This document shows positions 16,055 through 21,413 of a DNA stretch of 30,683 nucleotides, in pieces; position 1 is the first letter of the stretch, and each line of letters opens with the position of its first letter. Both the position numbers and the translations under genes were made by a program. The notes below the pieces were generated by a model, which was given only the letters and a program-made list of their open reading frames with translations, did no database searches and was not told the origin of the DNA. This DNA is from a virus: IMG/VR virus record IMGVR_UViG_3300032736_000027, positions 1 to 30,683 of that record. The stretch is one strand, 5' to 3'.

Positions 16055-16835
16055 CTTCTAGCTTTTTTAATCCTGTCGGCTTCTAATTTATTTTTTTCCT
16101 TTTCAAATTGTAACCACGTTAAGGCTTCGTGGATTTGTATATCGGTAACCTTGTTAAGTCTAAGAGCATTTCCTCCAGCGAGGGCATAGAGGCTTTGATA
16201 CCAACCATACTTTCCTGCAAAAGCTGATTCTGCTCCTCCGACAATTCCATTTCCTCCAGAGCTTTCATTGAAAAGTTCATAGTATGTATCGATAATTTCA
16301 TTCCTAAACGATAAAAAAAAACCATCGCTCCTAAAGCAATCCCTAAAGGCATCTCTTGCATTATATAAGAATGCTTTTCAGTCCCTTCGTATTCCGTAAT
16401 ATTATAAAAATCCTTTTTACTCCATTGTTTTGGAACGGGTCTAAATAAAACCGCCATAGCCTTATGCCAATCTTCAACATTCCCAAGGTAATTATCTAAA
16501 TCTATATATTCCCCTAGTGATATTTTAGATAGGTTTGGTATAAAGCCAAACTCTATCGTTACATCATCTGTTCCCGTTATCTTAAACCTCCTTAATAAAG
16601 GCGTTTCCTCTTTAAACAACTCGGATATGTGATTCCCTACAGCCTCAAACTCATCAACGGGCATCTTATTAACTGTGATCAAGTCCACGCCACAAATAAT
16701 TTCTATAAGCTTCATATTTAAAAAGCCAGTAGTATCGTTATCCTTGTTAGCTTCGTATATTTTCATATACTTTTGATAGTCTTTTAACTTAATATCGTTA
16801 ATGGACTTCGGTAATTTTAATTTTGTTGCAAGCAT
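16051..16835 (-). CDS. Tail assembly chaperone -1 frameshift (G-T-like) product
   Basis: A -1 slip at T-TTT-TTT (16320-16314) joins 174 zero-frame codons to an 87-residue -1 frame that starts at 16314 and stops at 16051, giving 261 residues. The -1 part has a folded-protein look: E-I-I-D-T-Y-Y-E-L-F-N-E, then K-Y-G-W-Y-Q-S-L-Y-A-L-A-G-G, then E-A-L-T-W-L-Q-F-E-K-E-K-N-K-L-E. Its TGA overlaps the next ATG. The stretch 16051-16118 has no other coding explanation. Frameshifted G/GT chaperones at this operon position are well established in long-tailed phages; efficiency here is unknown. Confidence 0.82.
16119..16835 (-). CDS. Tail assembly chaperone, unshifted (G-like) product
   Basis: This 238-aa product is the zero-frame version. 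It is helical and begins MLATKLKLPKSINDIKLKDY, with V-L-F-R-P-V-P-K-Q-W near residue 136. At codons 172-174 it crosses a run of nine T residues (16321-16313). Beyond the slip site the zero frame continues for 64 residues (L-G-M-K-L-S-I-H-T onward to T-K-P), which also look protein-like. It is the first gene of the tail operon after the promoter at 16854-16882. Chaperones of this type coat the tape measure before tube assembly. Confidence 0.72.
   Translation of the reverse strand: MLATKLKLPKSINDIKLKDYQKYMKIYEANKDNDTTGFLNMKLIEIICGVDLITVNKMPVDEFEAVGNHISELFKEETPLLRRFKITGTDDVTIEFGFIPNLSKISLGEYIDLDNYLGNVEDWHKAMAVLFRPVPKQWSKKDFYNITEYEGTEKHSYIMQEMPLGIALGAMVFFYRLGMKLSIHTMNFSMKALEEMELSEEQNQLLQESMVGIKASMPSLEEMLLDLTRLPIYKSTKP
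16314..16320 (-). promoter_or_regulatory. -1 frameshift slippery site T TTT TTT
   Basis: In the zero frame the codons are GTT TTT TTT TAT, so T TTT TTT allows both tRNAs to re-pair perfectly one base back. The site lies in nine consecutive T residues on the coding strand. After slippage the frame reads TTA TCG TTT and stays open for 87 residues. Confidence 0.82.
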
Positions 16836-16853
16836 ATTTCTTTATTAATATAC

Positions 16854-16882
16854 TATAATACTAAAATAATGACTTTTTGTTT
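16854..16882 (-). promoter_or_regulatory. Phage late-type promoter, copy 3 (tail module)
   Basis: On the minus strand AAACAAAAA (16882-16874), 10 bases, then TAGTATTATA (16863-16854). The chaperone ATG is 18 bases downstream. It is back-to-back with the plus-strand copy at 16944-16972, leaving about 60 bases between the two. Confidence 0.85.
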
Positions 16883-16943
16883 TATTATAAGAAAAATTTA
16901 TAGTACTATAAGAAAAAACTATTGAAAAAGTGGCTTAAATACA

Positions 16944-16972
16944 AAACAAAAACGTACTTTTATAGTATTATA
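16944..16972 (+). promoter_or_regulatory. Phage late-type promoter, copy 4 (divergent, into gene-poor region)
   Basis: AAACAAAAA (16944-16952), 10 bases CGTACTTTTA, then TAGTATTATA (16963-16972). This is the only copy on the plus strand. It points away from the tail module into about 750 bases lacking a convincing gene, which implies a transcript that is mainly RNA or encodes only a micro-protein. Confidence 0.83.
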
Positions 16973-17001
16973 TATATAGAAGGTTAAATAGACCTTAATC
17001 T

Positions 17002-17160
17002 ATGGAAGGAGGAAACTCCTATAAACTTCAAGATGGTTTAATAAACCTGCACTTGTTGGGTCGGATAACCCTATCCGTTGGCATTGCAGTTATTCTTTAT
17101 TGTTTTCTAGCACCCAGTAACTATTCAACCAACCGAACCATAAAACCGCTAACAAGTTAA
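17002..17160 (+). CDS. Alternative reading of the RNA region: 52-aa membrane micro-protein
   Basis: An ATG at 17002, 29 bases after the promoter element, opens 52 codons ending TAA at 17160. The product, MEGGNSYKLQDGLINLHLLG and onward, has one hydrophobic stretch (I-T-L-S-V-G-I-A-V-I-L-Y-C-F-L). The stems described for the RNA fall inside this frame, so either the frame is chance or both functions coexist. I rate the protein reading lower because the sequence symmetry is better explained by RNA pairing. Confidence 0.25.
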   Translation: MEGGNSYKLQDGLINLHLLGRITLSVGIAVILYCFLAPSNYSTNRTIKPLTS

Positions 17161-17351
17161 TTAGCAATTAATATCTAAAAACAATTGAGGGGTGCAAAAT
17201 ACCTTTTGTAAAATATAAAAGAAAGGTGGGGTTGCCCTCAAAGGCAAACACACCACAAACAAAAAAGTATAACCATAGGTGATAATATACATCTATTAAG
17301 TATAACCAAATACATTCTACTTTATAAATATCTACTTAACAATATATATAT

Positions 17352-17390
17352 GTTTATATTTTTCTCGCTTTGAGGCTTCAAAATATAAAC
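17352..17390. repeat. 11-bp perfect inverted repeat, possible end of divergent RNA
   Basis: GTTTATATTTT (17352-17362) and AAAATATAAAC (17380-17390) flank a 17-base centre that itself contains CTC...GAG. There is no long T run after it, so a terminator role is tentative. A protein-binding dyad is the alternative. Confidence 0.5.
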
Positions 17391-17425
17391 TATAAAACCA
17401 ATAAAGTAAAATACCTTCAACTATA

Positions 17426-17504
17426 TTGAAAACATTAAAATGCATTACTCAATTTTCATAACATTCCTTTTACGTTGAAAACATTAAAATGCATTACTCA
17501 ATTT
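17426..17504 (+). repeat. 30-bp perfect direct repeat, two copies, 49-bp period
   Basis: The same 30 bases occur at 17426-17455 and 17475-17504, with a 19-base non-repeated spacer. Each copy has weak internal symmetry: TTGA at one end, TCAA near the other and AATGCATT in the middle. Two copies with no cas genes do not make a CRISPR array. Their place beside iteron-like repeats suggests a protein-binding site in an origin or regulatory region. Confidence 0.9.
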
Positions 17505-17520
17505 CTAAATCTTTCAATTT

Positions 17521-17650
17521 ACATAAAAACTTATCAACAACTTGTTAACAACTTATTATCTATAAACTTTAACAAAACTTTAACAAAACTTTAACGTATT
17601 GATAACTAAATAGTTATAAGTGTAAAATTTAACATAAAGTTAACATAATA
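17521..17650. other. Candidate replication origin with 11-bp phased repeats and DnaA-box-like site
   Basis: This very AT-rich stretch holds AAACTTTAAC three times (17564, 17575, 17586; period 11) and TTAACATAA twice (17629, 17640; period 11). It also holds the perfect dyad ATAACTA-AA-TAGTTAT (17602-17617) and TTATCAACA (17531-17539), one mismatch from the DnaA box TTATCCACA. Repeats in helical phase plus a DnaA-like box are typical of initiator-bound origins. The phage also encodes a protein with a DnaA domain-IV signature (20689-21210). A regulatory region is the alternative. Confidence 0.5.
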
Positions 17651-17724
17651 TTGAGAAAAATAGTTGTTAAATACAGATTTCTAATTTCTATTAATTTTCA
17701 AGGCGTTACAAAATTGTTTAGATA

Positions 17725-17928
17725 TTATATTGATGTTATTGTTGTATATTTATTAAACATATTCAGCAGCTTAAAATGGTTTAAGTTTGGCTTATAATAT
17801 TCGTGTAGGTTATCGGTCAATGTGAATGATGTGATGCTATTGTTCTTGTTAGTATTATATACTACAAATGTCTTATTACTTGAGGCTATCTTAATAGCCT
17901 GTATGCTGGTCATTGTATGTTTATTCAT
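17725..17928 (-). CDS. Small hypothetical protein
   Basis: This 67-aa protein is rich in Asn, Thr and Ile (N-K-H-T-M-T-S-I-Q-A-I-K-I-A and onward) and has no membrane segment or domain I recognise. It is the last of three small minus-strand genes that run away from the 18309-18343 dyad. Gaps of 4 bases and 10 bases to its upstream partners suggest an operon. The same-strand spacing is the main support that it is real. Confidence 0.55.
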   Translation of the reverse strand: MNKHTMTSIQAIKIASSNKTFVVYNTNKNNSITSFTLTDNLHEYYKPNLNHFKLLNMFNKYTTITSI

Positions 17929-17932
17929 AAGG

Positions 17933-18058
17933 TTACTTGTTAAGGTTGTTAATACTTTGCTGTAGGGCTTCTAGTTTAGCCCTTAGATAACTTTGGTCAA
18001 GTACATCGGCATAGATGATAAGGTCGTCTATTTGTTCGGTTATTGTTTGCGTGGTCAT
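17933..18058 (-). CDS. 41-aa hypothetical micro-protein
   Basis: A 41-codon frame runs 18058-17933, between two other small genes with gaps of 10 and 4 bases. The product is one long amphipathic helix (E-Q-I-D-D-L-I-I-Y-A-D-V-L and L-R-A-K-L-E-A-L-Q-Q-S-I), probably a coiled coil. The snug fit and regular heptads support translation. Function is unknown. Confidence 0.65.
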   Translation of the reverse strand: MTTQTITEQIDDLIIYADVLDQSYLRAKLEALQQSINNLNK

Positions 18059-18068
18059 ATCTATTTAT

Positions 18069-18260
18069 TTATAATTGGGTTTGTATTTTAGATGTTAGAA
18101 TGATACCTGTTAAGTAAATTGTATCACCCATTAAGTTCATCTGTTCTATTCGGTTATTGTTGTCGTCTAGTTGGTAAACTAAAGTCAAGGATCCTTTAAC
18201 TTCTTTTACTTCAACTAAATCCCCTGAAGGTGCTGTTATTATTTTTCTAGTATTAAGCAT
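18069..18260 (-). CDS. Small hypothetical protein
   Basis: This 63-aa protein reads M-L-N-T-R-K-I-I-T-A-P-S-G-D-L-V-E-V-K-E and is predicted to be a small beta barrel or sheet, with charged D-D-N-N-N-R in a turn. It is the first of three minus-strand micro-genes that diverge from the two plus-strand genes across a palindromic intergenic region. No catalytic or DNA-binding motif is visible. Confidence 0.6.
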   Translation of the reverse strand: MLNTRKIITAPSGDLVEVKEVKGSLTLVYQLDDNNNRIEQMNLMGDTIYLTGIILTSKIQTQL

Positions 18261-18308
18261 ATCTATTTGTTTATAATGTAAATGTAATACTTATATTTGG
18301 TTATTAAT

Positions 18309-18343
18309 ATATGTTAAAGTTTTTTAACGAAACTTTAACATAT
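18309..18343. promoter_or_regulatory. Perfect 14-bp palindrome (operator-like) between divergent genes
   Basis: ATATGTTAAAGTTT (18309-18322) and AAACTTTAACATAT (18330-18343) form a perfect inverted repeat around 7 bases. Each arm contains AAACTTTAAC, the 10-mer that forms the iterons at 17564-17595. A one-mismatch copy lies at 18373-18382. A shared binding protein for origin and divergent promoters is the simplest explanation. Confidence 0.7.
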
Positions 18344-18361
18344 TAGTATTTATATAGGTTG

Positions 18362-18369
18362 TATATTTG
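18362..18369 (+). promoter_or_regulatory. Host-type -7 box for the plus-strand gene pair
   Basis: TATATTTG matches TAnnTTTG and lies 22 bases before the ATG at 18392. No clear TTTG -33 box is present, and the region upstream at the expected distance is the palindrome, which suggests activator or repressor control. Confidence 0.5.
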
Positions 18370-18391
18370 TTTAAACTTTAAATAAAATATT

Positions 18392-18607
18392 ATGATAAAA
18401 ACTTATGAAATTGAATTGTATTATGAACCTATTACGGTGGAAGTTGAAGTAATAGCTGGTGAGGATAGTAGCTACGACTACTGCGGCAGTTCCGCTACTA
18501 TAAACATCCTATCTGTGTATAGCCGAAAGTATCAAACTTTCTTTACTGAAAAGATGTTATGGAGATATTCTATTAAGATTGAAGAAATATTAAAAGAACT
18601 AATTTAA
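18392..18607 (+). CDS. Small hypothetical plus-strand protein
   Basis: This 71-aa protein begins MIKTYEIELYYEPITVEVEV. It has an acidic beta-rich half containing G-E-D-S-S-Y-D-Y-C-G-S-S-A and a helical C-terminal end. With the next gene it is one of only two convincing genes on the plus strand, and they are 10 bases apart. The pair diverges from the minus-strand micro-genes and may be expressed early from a TAnnTTTG promoter. Small divergent acidic phage genes often act on host defence or takeover, but no motif proves that here. Confidence 0.68.
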   Translation: MIKTYEIELYYEPITVEVEVIAGEDSSYDYCGSSATINILSVYSRKYQTFFTEKMLWRYSIKIEEILKELI

Positions 18608-18617
18608 AAATAAAGAT

Positions 18618-18803
18618 ATGGATTATAGTAAAATTGATAATGTAGAAATTGATGGTATAGATACAAATGACTATCCAGACTTTTGCGATGCTTATATAGC
18701 TTCAGCAGATTATGATGGTGTACCTATGACAGATGAGCAACTGGATGAGGTTAACGATAACTCAGACTTTGTATATGCTTGCATAGAAAACCATTTGTTT
18801 TAA
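18618..18803 (+). CDS. Extremely acidic 61-aa protein (possible DNA mimic)
   Basis: This 61-aa product contains 14 Asp and 4 Glu but one Lys and no Arg, for a net charge near -17. The pattern D-Y-P-D-F-C-D-A-Y-I-A-S-A-D-Y-D-G followed by M-T-D-E-Q-L-D-E is, as far as I recall, shared by small proteins in unrelated phages. Such charge is seen in DNA-mimic inhibitors (for example Ocr-type anti-restriction proteins), but the fold here is unknown. It ends directly before the bidirectional hairpin at 18809-18840, which it shares with terL. Confidence 0.72.
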   Translation: MDYSKIDNVEIDGIDTNDYPDFCDAYIASADYDGVPMTDEQLDEVNDNSDFVYACIENHLF

Positions 18804-18808
18804 AATTA

Positions 18809-18840
18809 AAAGGGAACTACCTAACTGAGTAGTTCCCTTT
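18809..18840. terminator. Bidirectional terminator shared by the plus-strand pair and terL
   Basis: AAAGGGAACTAC (18809-18820) and GTAGTTCCCTTT (18829-18840) are a perfect 12-bp stem with an 8-base loop. A-rich and T-rich flanks lie on either side, so it can work in both directions. The terL stop codon at 18817-18819 lies inside the stem, and the last codons of terL form one arm. Confidence 0.85.
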
Positions 18841-20031
18841 ATTCTTACCGTCTGCTAAGAACATAACTCCGTACCTTATAGCATCAAGGTAGTGGTTGTA
18901 TTTATCTATTGGTATTGTCCCTTTTTCCTTCCAAGTATAATTATTAAGTTCCCTAATGATTCCGTGGCTATTCCTATCTATGATTAGATTGTAGTCTTGA
19001 ACCAATGCAATCCCCGAAAGTATGGAACCCTGTTTTTGTTTTGCTGGCTGTATATTTAACCCAGCATCTTTCAGCTCTTGTATTAATCTAGGCTCGTGGT
19101 TATCACATATTACTAAGTCAAGTCCAGCGTGTTGCTTATTCTTTGCTGCTATTTCGCTTGTACTCATTCCTGCCTTTCCGTAACATTCCCTTACATATAC
19201 TTCTCTCTTAAAGTCATCAACTGAAACCTTTACCAAGGTAGTCAAATCTGTGGAAAATCCAAAATCCTGACCGAAGCAAGTTTTATTTAATTCCACATAG
19301 TTTCCTGTTTTCCAATTTGTATATACTGCACCATCCTGCTGGTTTATCCATCCACCTAGTATTTGATGCTCATACTTCTCAGGTCTTTTAAGTTTCATTT
19401 CGTAGATGCTTTGCAAGAAACTATCAGGAAGGTTTGCTTTATTATCTTTGTAAGTTGTATGGATGTAAGTGGTGTCTGTGTGGACACCATTCCATCCAGC
19501 CTCTACTCCTCTGGTTTCAAAGAATCTTTTATATATCCAATGTTCTTTAGTTGTCGGGTTTAATATTAATATAACTCTATTAACATTCTTATTTGAACGT
19601 ACTGACAAATCTATTTTATCAAATATTTCTTCATCGACTAATTCTTCAGCTTCATCAACTACAAAGGTAGTAACTCCTGCTAATGATTTTAATGCTGCCG
19701 TTTGGTTTCCACTAGATGTTTTAATACCTTTAAACATAATTAAGGAATCGGTATGCATATTTATGATCTCATCTCTGGTAACTCTAAAGTCATCATTAGC
19801 ACCCATAATCCCTATTTTATCTACAAACTCTGGTATAATAGATGTATGTGCTGAGGTCATTGTGTATCGTGTAAATAATACCTTATGCCCATTCTCATAC
19901 GTCAATGAATTTAGAAATAGGTTTACTGCAAATGACTTACCCGAACCCCGACCGCCTGTAACTATGTAGTACCTAGTTGAACTTTGAAATAGTGGTATAT
20001 ATTTTTCGTGAACATTTATTTTCAAGCTCAT
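18817..20031 (-). CDS. terL: Terminase large subunit
   Basis: This 404-aa protein is the DNA-packaging motor and nuclease. Walker A is GGRGSGKS (26-33), and Walker B with the catalytic Glu is FVVDEAEE (123-130). Motif III-like V-I-L-I-L-N-P-T follows at about 153-160. The C-terminal RNase H-fold nuclease has Asp in G-Q-D-F-G-F (D256), V-I-C-D-N-H-E (D310) and H-Y-L-D-A-I-R-Y (D383). The length and motif spacing match the Terminase_3 family. The ATG overlaps the terS stop by 4 bases. Both lie under promoter copy 5 and end at the hairpin 18809-18840. Confidence 0.96.
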   Translation of the reverse strand: MSLKINVHEKYIPLFQSSTRYYIVTGGRGSGKSFAVNLFLNSLTYENGHKVLFTRYTMTSAHTSIIPEFVDKIGIMGANDDFRVTRDEIINMHTDSLIMFKGIKTSSGNQTAALKSLAGVTTFVVDEAEELVDEEIFDKIDLSVRSNKNVNRVILILNPTTKEHWIYKRFFETRGVEAGWNGVHTDTTYIHTTYKDNKANLPDSFLQSIYEMKLKRPEKYEHQILGGWINQQDGAVYTNWKTGNYVELNKTCFGQDFGFSTDLTTLVKVSVDDFKREVYVRECYGKAGMSTSEIAAKNKQHAGLDLVICDNHEPRLIQELKDAGLNIQPAKQKQGSILSGIALVQDYNLIIDRNSHGIIRELNNYTWKEKGTIPIDKYNHYLDAIRYGVMFLADGKNKGNYSVR

Positions 20032-20411
20032 TCTTCTTCGTGGTTTACATCGATTGTATTATCTACCTGCTTAGTTTCTCCAGTATTATTTATGAATTGT
20101 ATTATTGGAGCTTTTAATTGAGGTTTAACAGATGCTTTATTGTCCCCACTTTTACCATAGGAGTAGTTCATAAGCATTTCTAGATGCTTATAACTGCCAT
20201 CTTTAGCAGCTTTAGCAACCTCATCCCATACTGCATCTTCAGAACCAAATATATTCCTAATTGCTTTCTGTGATAATTGTTGTGCCCTGTTCTTTTTGGC
20301 TTTTGTAATTTGTGGCTTTGAAACTTGTCCTTCATTCCGAATTACTTTGACCCTATCTTTCCTTTTGTTGTATTTCCGACCGTCATTTGTCCGCTTGTTA
20401 TTGTTTTCCAT
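20028..20411 (-). CDS. Terminase small subunit (candidate)
   Basis: This 127-aa, strongly basic protein lies directly before terL with an ATGA overlap, the standard place for the DNA-recognition subunit. The N-terminal 40 residues are very rich in Lys/Arg/Asn. The central F-G-S-E-D-A-V-W-D-E-V-A-K-A-A-K-D-G-S-Y segment then L-E-M-L-M-N-Y-S-Y-G-K resembles small-terminase-like proteins of Bacteroidota phages. The acidic C-terminal end (V-N-H-E-E-E) may contact TerL. Its ATG is 2 bases beyond the late promoter element, so the mRNA may be leaderless. Confidence 0.72.
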   Translation of the reverse strand: MENNNKRTNDGRKYNKRKDRVKVIRNEGQVSKPQITKAKKNRAQQLSQKAIRNIFGSEDAVWDEVAKAAKDGSYKHLEMLMNYSYGKSGDNKASVKPQLKAPIIQFINNTGETKQVDNTIDVNHEEE

Positions 20412-20413
20412 AC

Positions 20414-20442
20414 TATAATATTACTTTTTGTGCTTTTTGTTT
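20414..20442 (-). promoter_or_regulatory. Phage late-type promoter, copy 5 (terminase genes)
   Basis: On the minus strand AAACAAAAA (20442-20434), 10 bases, then TAATATTATA (20423-20414), the only copy with A in place of G at the third position. The upstream block covers two bases of the preceding stop codon. The terS ATG starts 2 bases after the element. Confidence 0.82.
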
Positions 20443-20692
20443 ATAAATTGCGTTTTTCAAACATATTATTGTATAATTCTTGTATTTTTTTGTATAAATT
20501 TGCATCTTGTTTGTAAAATTCATTCCCTAATTGGTTTCTAGTTCCTTTTTGAATGTTTATTTTAACCTTTGGGACTTCTTTGTATGTTGTTTTTTGGTTT
20601 TTAGCAACTATCGGAAATACTGTGATACCTTTATCCCAACACCATTGAACAGCTTTTATATTTTCAGTAAAATATAAATTTCTATTTCTCAT
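20441..20692 (-). CDS. Small basic hypothetical protein
   Basis: This 83-aa, strongly basic protein includes A-V-Q-W-C-W-D-K-G-I-T-V-F-P-I-V-A-K near residue 14 and a lysine-rich middle. The ATG overlaps the previous stop by 4 bases. It contains nothing I recognise as a domain; the charge would allow nucleic-acid binding. It is the last gene of the block that begins at the promoter at 22697. Confidence 0.65.
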   Translation of the reverse strand: MRNRNLYFTENIKAVQWCWDKGITVFPIVAKNQKTTYKEVPKVKINIQKGTRNQLGNEFYKQDANLYKKIQELYNNMFEKRNL

Positions 20693-21210
20693 ATCATTGT
20701 AAGTATAGCGTTCGCCCTGAATCTATATATTTCTTGCTTCTCTTGTGAAAGTTCCCTGTATTTAAGCTCGTGTTCTTCAAGTTGCAACCTTTTAGCCTCC
20801 CTAATATTATTTTTATGTATTAATCTTTCCGCATTGAATTTAGCTTTTAACTTTATAATTCTCTCAACTAAAACCATTTCTTTATAAGTCATTTTTCCAT
20901 CTTCAAACTTTATAACATCTTCATAACATTCTATAAATTCAATACAATCCTCATATAGTTTTTTGTAAAATATATCTCTTTCAACCTCATTAAATAACTT
21001 CAAAGAATGTATAATTGTTGCGTGGTTTCTATTTATTTCGTCACCAATATCTTGAAATATTCCACCGATAACATCCCTAGCGATTTTAGAATATACAACC
21101 CTAGCCATAACATACTCAAACTTCCTGCAACTAGAACGGATATCCAAATCCGTTCTTTTAATTATAAAATCTGCTAATCCTTTTAACCTTTGTGTTTTGT
21201 CTTTCTTCAT
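20689..21210 (-). CDS. Protein with DnaA domain-IV-like DNA-binding region
   Basis: This 173-aa protein has at residues ~28-72 the pattern of the DnaA C-terminal domain: R-K-F-E-Y-V-M-A-R-V-V-Y, a hydrophobic helix, I-G-D-E-I-N, then RNHATIIHS (61-69), which mirrors the DnaA signature (G)RDHTTVLHA that contacts DnaA boxes. The rest is charged helix and possible coiled coil, with no ATPase domain. In DnaA this domain recognises TTATNCACA-type boxes. Here it may bind the origin-like region at 17521-17650 or act as a competitor of host DnaA. The ATG overlaps the preceding stop (ATGA). Confidence 0.72.
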   Translation of the reverse strand: MKKDKTQRLKGLADFIIKRTDLDIRSSCRKFEYVMARVVYSKIARDVIGGIFQDIGDEINRNHATIIHSLKLFNEVERDIFYKKLYEDCIEFIECYEDVIKFEDGKMTYKEMVLVERIIKLKAKFNAERLIHKNNIREAKRLQLEEHELKYRELSQEKQEIYRFRANAILTMI

Positions 21211-21410
21211 TTCAATTTATATTTTTCCTTGTGTAAATCTAATGCTTTTTTTATACCTGAGCAGGCTTCAAACTCCTCTGTAATTTCTAATTCTTTTATA
21301 AACTCCTCGCAATCTCTTATTGTTAATTCAAAATTCAATAGCTTAAAAGCATAAACAGCATAATACAATGATGCTTGATCTTCAAATGTTCCCTCGTTGT
21401 GTACCTGCAT
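21207..21410 (-). CDS. Small hypothetical acidic protein
   Basis: This 67-aa helical protein contains L-Y-Y-A-V-Y-A-F-K-L-L-N-F-E-L-T and E-F-I-K-E-L-E-I-T-E-E-F-E-A. No domain is recognised. It overlaps the next gene by 4 bases and begins 3 bases after the exonuclease stop, so it belongs to the same operon. The acidic amphipathic helices could support a protein-protein role, but none is evident. Confidence 0.65.
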   Translation of the reverse strand: MQVHNEGTFEDQASLYYAVYAFKLLNFELTIRDCEEFIKELEITEEFEACSGIKKALDLHKEKYKLK

Positions 21411-21413
21411 ATG

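Larger units (their letters stand above)
16975..17390 (+). ncRNA. Putative structured non-coding RNA downstream of divergent late promoter
   Basis: Several strong local stems follow the promoter. They are AAGGT/ACCTT (16980-16984 with 16992-16996); AGGAG-GAAA-CTCCT with a GNRA loop (17007-17020); and CTGCA/TGCAG (17047-17051 with 17085-17089) enclosing CGGATA-ACCC-TATCCG (17062-17077). A hairpin at 17225-17254 has stems GGTG/CACC and TTGCC/GGCAA around loop CTCAAA. TTGAGGG (17185-17191) is complementary to CCCTCAA (17235-17241), so it could pair with that loop as a pseudoknot or form an alternative stem over ACCTTT/AAAGGT. The 3' limit is uncertain; a dyad at 17352-17390 is a candidate end. 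Folding is by eye only. Confidence 0.5.

Noticed and set aside
17426-17504. CRISPR array
   Set aside because: Only two repeats, a single 19-base spacer, no leader-array pattern and no cas genes.
17848-17862. Further plus-strand copy of TAGTATTATA
   Set aside because: It is inside a minus-strand gene and lacks AAACAAAAA at 10 bases, so it is probably chance.
19469-19969. 166-codon plus-strand open frame
   Set aside because: It is antisense to terL across the ATPase motifs, has no start context, and terL is certain.
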